Source: Paraburkholderia caribensis
Lineage (GTDB): Bacteria; Pseudomonadota; Gammaproteobacteria; Burkholderiales; Burkholderiaceae
Assembly (NCBI RefSeq): GCF_002902945.1
Contig: NZ_CP026101.1
Location: 3,348,001-3,412,000, forward strand
Direction: 5' to 3'
DNA: 64,000 nucleotides
The notes under the pieces are model-generated. The model was not told the origin of the DNA, made no database searches, and worked only from the letters and a program-made list of their open reading frames with translations. Positions 54,963 to 62,800 of this stretch are shown piece by piece. How positions within the stretch are numbered: position 1 is the first letter of the stretch; each line of letters begins with the position of its first letter. The translations under genes and the position numbers were made by a program.

Positions 54963-56195
54963 TTATTCGAGCGTTGCGCCGCGGCGTTCCGGGATCAAAA
55001 AGAGCGTGGCGAGAATGTCGAGGATGTAGATCGAAGCGAGCATGCCGAGCGCCGCCGCGAACGAAAACCGCGCGGCCAGCGCGCCGACGGCGACAGGCCC
55101 GAACCCGCCAACTGCGCGCCCGATGTTGAACAACACGTTCTGCGCGGTGGCGCGGGCCTCGGTCGGATACAGCTCGGAGATCAACGCGCCATAGCCGCCG
55201 ATCATCCCGTTCACGAACATGCCCATCACCGCGCCGCCAATCAGCAGCGCGAACGGGGTGCCCAGTTGCGAGTAAACGAACACCATCACCACGGCGCCCG
55301 CCTGGTAGAACAGAAACGTGGGTTTGCGGCCGAAGCGGTCAGCCGCGACGCCAAACAGCCAGATACCGGCGGCCATGCCGAGCACCGTGACGGCCGTCCA
55401 CAGCCCGGAGCGCGTCAGCGAGTAGCCGAAGGTCTTCGACAGATAACTGGGTAGCCAGATCATCAGGCCGTAGTAGCCGAAGTTTTGCACCGAGCACAGA
55501 ATCGCAACGCCTACGCTTGCGCAGGTCGTGCGGGCGTCGGCGACAAGCAGTTTCATCGGAGCCTTGCGCATGCCGCGCGCGACCCGCTCGGTGAAAAGCG
55601 CCGGTTCCTCGACGCGCCGCCGCACGAAAAACGACACGACAGCAGGCAGCAGCCCGAGCGCGAACATCCCGCGCCAGCCGATCACGGGCAGCAGCAAAGG
55701 CGTCAGCAGCGCCGCCGCCAGCACACCCAGTTGCCAGCCAAGCCCGACATACGACGACACGCGCGCCCGCTGTGCCGCTGGCCAGGCCTCCGCCACGAGG
55801 GTCATGCCGATGCCGAACTCGCCGCCCAGCCCGATGCCCGCGATGGTCCGGTACGCGAGCAGATCGCCGTAACCTTGCGCGAGCGCGCACAGGCCCGTGA
55901 AGACGGCGAAGATGAGAATCGTCCACGTCAGCATGCGCACGCGGCCGAAATAATCGCTCAACACGCCGAAAATCACGCCGCCCGCAACCGCGCCGACCAG
56001 CGTCCACGTCACCAGCGACCCGGCCTGCGTCGATGAAAGCTGCAAGTCGGCAGCGATGACAGGCAGCATGAAGCCGAGGATCAGCAGATCGAAGCCATCC
56101 ATCGCGTAGCCGAGCACCGACGCAATCAGCGCGCGCGCCGCATAGCCGGGACGGGCGGCCGGCGCGGCCTGGGTCGTGGAAGGGGCGATATTCAT
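54963..56195 (-). CDS. MFS transporter, aromatic acid:H+ symporter type
   Basis: The 410-residue protein has twelve hydrophobic segments and the MFS motif A (DYFGRVRML) between segments 2 and 3. The first segment (YAMDGFDLLILGFMLP) is like that of the aromatic acid symporter group (PcaK, BenK). I start at MNIAPSTTQ. An upstream TTG is possible. Its substrate cannot be told from sequence. Nearby aromatic-breakdown genes make an aromatic acid plausible. It is divergent from pyrE. Confidence 0.8.
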   Translation of the reverse strand: MNIAPSTTQAAPAARPGYAARALIASVLGYAMDGFDLLILGFMLPVIAADLQLSSTQAGSLVTWTLVGAVAGGVIFGVLSDYFGRVRMLTWTILIFAVFTGLCALAQGYGDLLAYRTIAGIGLGGEFGIGMTLVAEAWPAAQRARVSSYVGLGWQLGVLAAALLTPLLLPVIGWRGMFALGLLPAVVSFFVRRRVEEPALFTERVARGMRKAPMKLLVADARTTCASVGVAILCSVQNFGYYGLMIWLPSYLSKTFGYSLTRSGLWTAVTVLGMAAGIWLFGVAADRFGRKPTFLFYQAGAVVMVFVYSQLGTPFALLIGGAVMGMFVNGMIGGYGALISELYPTEARATAQNVLFNIGRAVGGFGPVAVGALAARFSFAAALGMLASIYILDILATLFLIPERRGATLE

Positions 56196-56538
56196 GGGCG
56201 GCAACCTTGCAGCAGACGTGAGCAGAAGGCCATCCGAAGGCCGTCTGTGAAAATTTGCCGTGAGTGTAAAGGCGCCAGATTGGCGTCACAACCTGGCCAG
56301 AATGCATAGGCGAAACGCACGTCCGGCGGCCGTGCCTATCTGGCGCCTACCCGCTTTCGCCGCCTCGCGCCCTGGGAACAGTCCGAATCGGGTAAAATAT
56401 CGGGCTACGCGCGCAGCAAACCGGCCGGTTTCTCAACTCGTCCGGCATGTCTCGCCCACCAGGCGCGAAACGTTACGCCTGCTGCGCCACAGGGCTCCGC
56501 GCCCGCCCTCCAAGCTCACCACACCGAAGGATTCGCCC
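56196..56538. other. Divergent region between the MFS gene and pyrE
   Basis: This 343 bp gap holds no gene. A TAAAAT -10 box (56393-56398) lies on the pyrE strand, without a good -35. The stretch 56260-56390 has many GGCGCC/TGGCGCC repeats that can form short stems. No terminator-type U-run or pyrimidine attenuator with a leader peptide was recognised. Confidence 0.4.
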
Positions 56539-57225
56539 ATGACAGGCTTCGATCGCCAGACGATCTCCGACACGACCGCCAAAATGCTGCTGGAAGTCCA
56601 GGCAGTGCATTTCAACGCGGAAAAACCGTACATCTTCACTTCCGGCTGGGCGAGCCCGGTATATATCGACTGCCGCAAGTTGATTTCGTATCCGCGCGTG
56701 CGCCGCGGCCTGATGGAAATGGCAGAAGCGACGATTCTGCGCGACGTCGGCTACGAGCAGATCGACGCCGTCGCCGGCGGTGAAACGGCGGGCATTCCGT
56801 TCGCCGCCTGGCTGTCGGACCGCCTGATGGTGCCGATGCAATATGTGCGCAAGAAGCCGAAGGGTTTTGGCCGCAATGCGCAGATCGAAGGTCTGTTGAC
56901 GGAAGGTCAGCGCGTGCTGCTGGTCGAAGATCTGACCACGGACAGCCGCAGCAAGATCAACTTCATCAATGCGTTGCGCACGGCGGGCGCGCAGGTGAAC
57001 CATTGCTTCGTGCTGTTCCACTACAACATCTTCAAGGAAAGCGTGTCGGTGCTGAAGGATATCGACGTCGACCTGCACGCGCTCGCCACGTGGTGGGACG
57101 TGCTGCGCGTCGCGAAGCAACAGGGCTACTTCGAAACGAAGACGCTCGACGAAGTCGAAAAATTCCTGCACGCGCCTGCCGAGTGGTCGGCAGCGCACGG
57201 CGGCGCGACGGCGGCACCGCAATAA
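56539..57225 (+). CDS. pyrE: Orotate phosphoribosyltransferase
   Basis: PyrE joins orotate with PRPP to make OMP, the fifth step of pyrimidine synthesis. The 228-residue protein starts MTGFDRQTISDTTAKMLLEV and has the PRPP loop RVLLVEDLTTDSRSK and the base-binding region SGWASPVYIDCRKLI. The longer frame upstream is not family-like. It ends in a strong terminator and stands alone. Confidence 0.93.
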   Translation: MTGFDRQTISDTTAKMLLEVQAVHFNAEKPYIFTSGWASPVYIDCRKLISYPRVRRGLMEMAEATILRDVGYEQIDAVAGGETAGIPFAAWLSDRLMVPMQYVRKKPKGFGRNAQIEGLLTEGQRVLLVEDLTTDSRSKINFINALRTAGAQVNHCFVLFHYNIFKESVSVLKDIDVDLHALATWWDVLRVAKQQGYFETKTLDEVEKFLHAPAEWSAAHGGATAAPQ

Positions 57226-57254
57226 GCGAGCAACCGGACTCAGCGCGCCATACG

Positions 57255-57293
57255 AAAACGCCGCCTGTCTCACGACAGGCGGCGTTTTTGTTT
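57255..57293 (+). terminator. Terminator after pyrE
   Basis: A perfect 15-bp stem AAAACGCCGCCTGTC/GACAGGCGGCGTTTT with a 4-base loop runs into TTTTTGTTTG. It also lies 50 bp from the convergent response-regulator stop and has A-rich flanks, so it may serve both genes. Confidence 0.93.
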
Positions 57294-57342
57294 GATCCGC
57301 CGTCCCGGTTTGAGAACCGACGGCCAACTTCCGCGTTAGCGC

Positions 57343-58050
57343 TTAAGAACTTCCCTGCGACGAACTGCCAGTATCCGCCTCACCCGGCGCATACGACGAC
57401 AGATTCATCAAGCCATTACTCTGCGCATACTGAAATAGTTCGGAATCCCTTTCGAGTCCGAGCTTGCGCATTGCGGTGTTCTTTTGCGTGCTGATCGTCT
57501 TAATGCTGCGGTTCAGCTGCTCGGAAATTTCCTTGATGGTCATTCCCGACACAAAGAGCCGCACGACTTCCAACTCACGCTTCGACAGAATCACCTCGTC
57601 GCTCTTGCCGCCAGCATTCATGCGCAACGTATCGAGCGATGACTTCACCGACGGGCTCATGTATTCGATATGCCGGCTGACGTGCTGCACTGCAAGACCG
57701 ATATGACTTAGGTCGTCTGATTTATTGACGACGGAAATCACACCAAGCTCGCTCAGCCGCTTCAATAGCGCGGCGTTTTCGAGCATCGTCAGGACGACTA
57801 TAGGTAGGTCGGGAAAATTCCGACGCAGGTAACCGATCAACGGTAAGCCGTCGCCGTATTGTCCACCTGGCATTGCGAGATCCGTGACGAGAACGTCGCA
57901 CGGCGTCGTCTGCAATATCTTCACCAACTCAGTGGACTGCTTTGCGCGCGCGACCACACGAATGCCCTGAAACTTGAGCAACGCCTGTTCGGCACCAAAG
58001 AGAATTACTGGATGGTCATCGGCGACCACGACCCTGATTGGATCTTGCAT
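57343..58050 (-). CDS. Response regulator, NarL/FixJ type (RcsB-like)
   Basis: The 235-residue protein has a receiver domain (VVVADDHPVILFG, phospho-acceptor Asp in VTDLAMPGG) and a C-terminal LuxR helix-turn-helix (LSKRELEVVRLFVSGMTIKE to KLGL). The length and C-terminus resemble RcsB. I start at MQDPIRVVV, after GGGAGGG, though a longer frame with MTEVSERGL exists. No sensor kinase is next to it. It is therefore an orphan here, and its signal and targets are unknown. Confidence 0.88.
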   Translation of the reverse strand: MQDPIRVVVADDHPVILFGAEQALLKFQGIRVVARAKQSTELVKILQTTPCDVLVTDLAMPGGQYGDGLPLIGYLRRNFPDLPIVVLTMLENAALLKRLSELGVISVVNKSDDLSHIGLAVQHVSRHIEYMSPSVKSSLDTLRMNAGGKSDEVILSKRELEVVRLFVSGMTIKEISEQLNRSIKTISTQKNTAMRKLGLERDSELFQYAQSNGLMNLSSYAPGEADTGSSSQGSS

Positions 58051-58314
58051 GGCCCTCCCTTCAACTGACAATCCGCGCTCCGAAACTTCAGTCATGCAAC
58101 TGTTCTTAGTTCTAAATTTCTAGGACTTGTCTGCTTGCGTGCAACTACAGACGATTGCAGCGACTATAGCCGATTTCGCGCTGTACTGGCCCCTCGTCGA
58201 GCACAAATGGCTTCGTAAGATGTAATGTTAGACTCGATTTGTCGCTTGGGCACAAAAAAGGATAACAATCGCTCGTAAGGACAATCTTTACGAGCCTGAC
58301 AGGAGATTCGGCAC

Positions 58315-58941
58315 ATGCACTTGCGTTGCCCGGTCGTTCCGCCCCGTTCGTCTCGTTCGTCCCGTCCGTTTCTGCCGCCGCTGCTCTTCGCGCGATCGCG
58401 CGTTGCTTTGCTCATCGTCTGTTCATTTGCAATTCATGCGGGCGCGGCTTCTGCCGACACCGCGTTCACCGTGACGAGCGCAAACCTTCGCGCAGGCGGC
58501 ACCGTCGACAACGCGCAAGTGTTCGACCGCAACGACTGCAAAGGTCTTAACCGTTCGCCGCAATTGAACTGGCACAACCCGCCCGACGGCACGCGCAGCT
58601 TCGCAGTGACCATGTTCGATCCCGATTCGCCCGGACGCGGCTGGTGGCATTGGGCCGTCGTCGGCATTCCTGCCAACGTCGACCGGTTGCCCGAAAACGC
58701 TAGCGCGTCCGGCTTTCTTAAAAATGTCGGCGCCGTCGAGGCGCGCAACGACTTCGATATCGACGGCTATGGAGGCCCCTGCCCGCCGCCCGGCAAGCCA
58801 CATCGCTATGTGATCACCGTGTACGCGCTGAACACGTCGAACCTCAGGCTCGCGCAAGGTCGGCCGTCGCTCATGTTCGACCACGAGATCCGCACGGCGA
58901 CGCTCGGCTACGCGCGAATGACCGTCACCTACGGCCGCTAG
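58315..58941 (+). CDS. Periplasmic PEBP/YbhB-family protein
   Basis: This 208-residue protein belongs to the phosphatidylethanolamine-binding / Raf-kinase-inhibitor-like family. The ligand site reads FDPDSPGRGWWHW and GPCPPPGKPHRY. The N-terminus has an unusually long Ser/Arg/Pro-rich n-region before a signal-like helix (ALLIVCSFAIHAGAASADT). An AGGAG box 9 bp upstream supports this ATG. Function of bacterial members is poorly known. Confidence 0.85.
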   Translation: MHLRCPVVPPRSSRSSRPFLPPLLFARSRVALLIVCSFAIHAGAASADTAFTVTSANLRAGGTVDNAQVFDRNDCKGLNRSPQLNWHNPPDGTRSFAVTMFDPDSPGRGWWHWAVVGIPANVDRLPENASASGFLKNVGAVEARNDFDIDGYGGPCPPPGKPHRYVITVYALNTSNLRLAQGRPSLMFDHEIRTATLGYARMTVTYGR

Positions 58942-59070
58942 TCTTTCGCATCAGCCATAAGTGCGAAGTCGTTGCCGCGTCTCGAACCACTCATGCGCGG
59001 TGACAGAATGAGCTAGGCTCAAGGCCGTTCATTCCGAATCGCATCATTATTCGCAACAAGGGAGCTGGCT

Positions 59071-59646
59071 ATGTCAAAAATCATCATCGTCTATCACAGC
59101 GGCTACGGCCATACGAAGAAGCTCGCGGAAGCCGTGCTCGCGGGCACGCTCGACGGCGCCGCCGACGCAAGGATGATCGCGGTAGGTGAACTGGACGACG
59201 CGGCCTGGGCCGAGCTGGACGCGGCCGACGCCATCATTTTCGGCGCGCCGACCTACATGGGCGGCCCGTCCGCCGACTTCAAGAAATTCGCCGACGCCAG
59301 TTCGAAACCGTGGTTCGCGCAAAAGTGGAAGGACAAGGTGGCGGCGGGCTTCACGAATTCGGGGTCGATGAACGGCGACAAGTTCTCGACGATCCAGTAT
59401 TTCATCACCCTCGCGATGCAGCACGGCATGATCTGGGCAGGCATGGGCATGATGCCCGCCAACACGAAGGCGGCGACGCGCAACGACCTGAATTTCGTCG
59501 GCGGCTTCGCAGGCCTGCTGTCGCAGTCGCCTGCCGACGCCACGCCCGACGAAGCGCCGCCACCCGGCGATCTCGACACGGCAAAGGTGTTCGGCGCGCG
59601 GATCGCGGCCGTGACGGCGCGCTGGAAGGCCGGACAGCCGGGATGA
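59071..59646 (+). CDS. Flavodoxin-fold NADPH:quinone reductase-like protein
   Basis: The 191-residue protein starts MSKIIIVYHSGYGHTKKLAE, with the FMN phosphate loop YHSGYGHTKKLA. It contains FGAPTYMGGPSADFKKFAD, as in WrbA/flavodoxin-fold quinone reductases. An AGGGAG box precedes the ATG. It probably reduces quinones with NAD(P)H, but substrate and cofactor were not determined. Confidence 0.82.
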   Translation: MSKIIIVYHSGYGHTKKLAEAVLAGTLDGAADARMIAVGELDDAAWAELDAADAIIFGAPTYMGGPSADFKKFADASSKPWFAQKWKDKVAAGFTNSGSMNGDKFSTIQYFITLAMQHGMIWAGMGMMPANTKAATRNDLNFVGGFAGLLSQSPADATPDEAPPPGDLDTAKVFGARIAAVTARWKAGQPG

Positions 59647-59824
59647 ACGCACCGCGGCGCCTGGCGCGTGCGTAAAACGCCGCCTGTCATGCCGGCGTCA
59701 CTGTTGCGGCGCAACGTGTTTTTCGGCCAATTTCGCGCACGCGCCGCCTCACGGTCTTAAAATAACGTTCCGGCGCAGCCAGCGCCGCGTTTTCCCGCCG
59801 TTTTTATCAGCCAGCGAGATCGAG

Positions 59825-60772
59825 ATGAGCACGAAAGTTTTTGTCGACGGACAGGAAGGCACGACCGGCCTGAAGATTTTCGAATACCTGTCGCAGCGCG
59901 CAGACGTTGAAATCCTCCGCATCGAAGAAGCGAAGCGTAAGGATATCGGCGAGCGCCGTCGTCTCATCAACGCTTCGGACGTCACCTTTCTGTGCCTGCC
60001 CGACGTTGCGTCGCGCGAATCAGCGTCGCTCGTCGAGAACGACCGCACGGTGCTGATCGACGCGAGCACCGCGTTTCGCACCAGCGCGGACTGGGCGTAC
60101 GGTCTGCCCGAGCTGGCTCGCGCACAGCGCGAGCGCCTGCGCACCGCGAAGCGCATTGCCGTGCCGGGCTGCCATGCGTCGGCATTCGTACTGGCCATGC
60201 GTCCGCTCGTCGAAGCGGGTGTCGTGTCGGCGGAATTCGCTGCGCACAGCTACTCGATCACCGGTTACAGCGGCGGCGGCAAGAAAATGATCGCGGACTA
60301 CGAAGCGGGCGGCAACGCGAAGCTCGACAGCCCGCGTCCTTACGCGCTCGGTCTGACGCACAAGCATCTGCCGGAAATGGCCGCGCACACCGGCCTGAAG
60401 AGCGCGCCTGTCTTTACGCCGATCGTCGGCAACTTCTACAAGGGCCTGGCCGTGACGACTTACTTCACCCCGGGCCAGCTGTCCAAGCAGACCACGCCGC
60501 AAGACGTGCAAGCGTTGTTCGCCGAGTACTACAGCGGCGAGCAGTTCGTGCGCGTCGCGCCGTTCAACGCTGACGACAACCTCGACAGCGGCTTCTTCGA
60601 CGTCCAGGCGAACAACGACACGAATCGCGTCGATCTGTTCGTGTTCGGCAACGAAGAGCGCTTCGTCACGGTCGCGCGGCTCGACAATCTTGGCAAGGGC
60701 GCCTCGGGCGCGGCGATCCAGTGTATGAATCTCGCCATTGGCGCGGACGAAGCCACGGGCCTCAAACGTTGA
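59825..60772 (+). CDS. argC: N-acetyl-gamma-glutamyl-phosphate reductase (short type)
   Basis: ArgC makes N-acetylglutamate semialdehyde in arginine synthesis. The 315-residue protein starts MSTKVFVDGQEGTTGLKIFE and has the catalytic Cys in VPGCHASAF, with the domain GYSGGGKKMI. It is the shorter form (about 310 residues) found in many proteobacteria next to longer ArgC types. It stands alone and ends in a terminator. Confidence 0.93.
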   Translation: MSTKVFVDGQEGTTGLKIFEYLSQRADVEILRIEEAKRKDIGERRRLINASDVTFLCLPDVASRESASLVENDRTVLIDASTAFRTSADWAYGLPELARAQRERLRTAKRIAVPGCHASAFVLAMRPLVEAGVVSAEFAAHSYSITGYSGGGKKMIADYEAGGNAKLDSPRPYALGLTHKHLPEMAAHTGLKSAPVFTPIVGNFYKGLAVTTYFTPGQLSKQTTPQDVQALFAEYYSGEQFVRVAPFNADDNLDSGFFDVQANNDTNRVDLFVFGNEERFVTVARLDNLGKGASGAAIQCMNLAIGADEATGLKR

Positions 60773-60812
60773 TCCTTCGCTAGCGGACGGCGCCCGCCGT
60801 CCTGCGCGTCAC

Positions 60813-60848
60813 AAAGCCGGCATTCAAACGCCGGCTTTTTATTTTTTT
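60813..60848 (+). terminator. Terminator after argC
   Basis: A stem AAAGCCGGC/GCCGGCTTT with an 8-base loop runs into TTTTTATTTTTTT. A small GGACGGCG/CCGTCC stem lies just upstream at 60785-60802. Confidence 0.9.
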
Positions 60849-61257
60849 GCTTGTTAATCGGCAATTTGAAACGCCTCATTCAAACGCGAATTAATACCTT
60901 TCAATTTTCTCACTATCGCCAGCAGTCCTTATAGCAGGTATTTGCTGCTCCTCTCTTTATCGCCATGCGCATCTATTACCGCATAGGGATATTCCGGACT
61001 TTTTTACGAACGAGCGTTCGAAGATGATAGATGCGCTTTTCCGGACCCGCGTCGTTAAAGGCTTAGCGGCGACACGGAAAATCCGTCCAGTCCGAAAATG
61101 CTGTTTTGTTTTAAAAGGCGCGCTTCGAAGCGCCATGCGACTCTCCGCGAAAAAAGCGCTGTTTGAATCGGGTTATTTAGACGGTTCGTTCAATTGACAG
61201 CCTTAAATCGCGCGGCGAAATTAGCTCGCAAATTACACGAATCAGGGAGACAGCAGC
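60849..61257 (+). other. AT-richer gap before the lipoprotein genes
   Basis: This 409 bp gap holds no gene. It contains a 14-bp perfect palindrome GCGCTTCGAAGCGC (61120-61133) and a TTGACA hexamer (61194-61199) with no proper -10 box at 16-18 bp. It is less GC-rich than its neighbours. It probably holds the promoter of the lipoprotein gene at 61258, but no clear one was identified. Confidence 0.45.
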
Positions 61258-62667
61258 ATGTACGCCAATTCAAAATGGCTGGCATGTGCCATTGCCAGCA
61301 TGCCGTTTTTGATCGCCTGCGGAGGAGGAAAAGCCGACGATCCCGGTGCAATCAACGCGAACCAGTGCTCGGGATCGAGCTGCGGCGTGCAAGGGCCGCC
61401 TGGGTCGACGGCCGCCGCGGGCTCGCTTTGCCCCGCCGACGCCGACATCGGCCGGAGCACCTATCTGGGCGGCGCAGGCAGCGGCGAAGTGGTGTCGTTG
61501 AACATCGACGCCGTGAAGATGACGTACACGCTGAAGTTTCTGGAGTCGCCGATCCCGGTGTCGGCGGGCCAGGTCGACAATACGCGGGCCGGCGCGACCG
61601 TTACGGGCGCCGTCAAGCATCCGCCGGCGGGCATGCTGCCGAACGCCGAGCAGACGCGCTGCGCGTTCATGCTGACGCCCGCGTCGGGCACCGCGCCGTC
61701 GACGGGCGCGACCTACACGACGCCCTTTTCGTCCACCAATCCGCCCATTGTCTTCGTCGGCAAGGGCGTGGCGGGCGGCGGCATTCCGGGTGCCGACGTC
61801 TCATACGCTGGCAAGACGTTTCTCACATTCCAGAACGTCGGCGCCGTGACGCCGAGACATTTCGACTTCTATCCGTTCCTCGGCTTTGCAAGCACGACGA
61901 CGAACCTCTCGAAGCTCGCCGGCAACTATAACGGGCTGCTGTATCACATCGTCCCGTCGGGCAATTACGCGGCGGCGGCCACCCAGACATCCGAAACGTT
62001 CGATGCAAACGGCGCCTGCTCGTCAGCGACCAACAGCCCGCCCGCGAACGGCAACGCAAGCCCGACGCGCTGCCTGTCGATGGGCGACACGCCGACGCTC
62101 AACGCGAACGGCTATTTCGACAGCACCAATGCGCCGCGCATCGAAAACCAGCTGGTGCTGCCGCTGCTGGGCGCGAAGGGCAGCTCATCGGCCCACATGA
62201 TCATCGGGCAGGTAAACGGCGCAACCGTCCCGGTCGTCGTCAGGACGGGGCACGTGTTCACGGGCACCGGCGCGATTCCGCTCGACGCCGAAGTCGACGA
62301 CGAATCCGGCATCGCGCTGCTGGAAAGCGCGACTCCGCTCGCTTCGGGCGGATTCGACGGCGGCTATGTCGGCGCGGACTCGAACTTCAAGTACACCGCT
62401 TCGCTGATCCAGGGCGGCCTCGGGACCTTCATCAATCCTTCCACGCAGGCGGCCGAAAGCGGATTCGGTCTGGGATACGGCAGCAGCGTTCCGGGCCTCG
62501 TCAGCGTCACCGACAAGCAGGGCAACACGGGCTACGCAATCGCAGGCGGCGGCCTTTACGCGATCTTCATCAACGGCACCGAAAACGGCGGCCTCACGCC
62601 GAGCTCCGCCAATGCCGACACCGCCAGTTCGCCCTACTTCAGCGTCGGCGCGCAGATCAGCAAGTAA
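61258..62667 (+). CDS. DUF2957-type lipoprotein A
   Basis: The 469-residue protein has a lipoprotein signal (MYANSKWLACAIASMPFLIA then Cys at residue 21, lipobox LIAC) and a linker with GGGKADD. The rest is a large domain with blocks LESPIPVSAG, VFVGKGVAGGGIPGADVSY, FYPFLGFASTTTNLSKLAGNYNG and DDESGIALLE. It is homologous to the gene at 62801. I recall such proteins as the Burkholderia-type DUF2957 family. Function is unknown. GGGAGA precedes the ATG. Confidence 0.78.
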   Translation: MYANSKWLACAIASMPFLIACGGGKADDPGAINANQCSGSSCGVQGPPGSTAAAGSLCPADADIGRSTYLGGAGSGEVVSLNIDAVKMTYTLKFLESPIPVSAGQVDNTRAGATVTGAVKHPPAGMLPNAEQTRCAFMLTPASGTAPSTGATYTTPFSSTNPPIVFVGKGVAGGGIPGADVSYAGKTFLTFQNVGAVTPRHFDFYPFLGFASTTTNLSKLAGNYNGLLYHIVPSGNYAAAATQTSETFDANGACSSATNSPPANGNASPTRCLSMGDTPTLNANGYFDSTNAPRIENQLVLPLLGAKGSSSAHMIIGQVNGATVPVVVRTGHVFTGTGAIPLDAEVDDESGIALLESATPLASGGFDGGYVGADSNFKYTASLIQGGLGTFINPSTQAAESGFGLGYGSSVPGLVSVTDKQGNTGYAIAGGGLYAIFINGTENGGLTPSSANADTASSPYFSVGAQISK

Positions 62668-62800
62668 GCCTCACCCGGATCGACAGAAAGGGCCGTGCAT
62701 GGCAGGGAGGCAACACGCGCATCAGCAGCATCGCTAGATCAACAAGACCGAGAGGCGGCTGGACTGGGAGCTGGCCGCCCATAACAAGACTGGAGGCACG

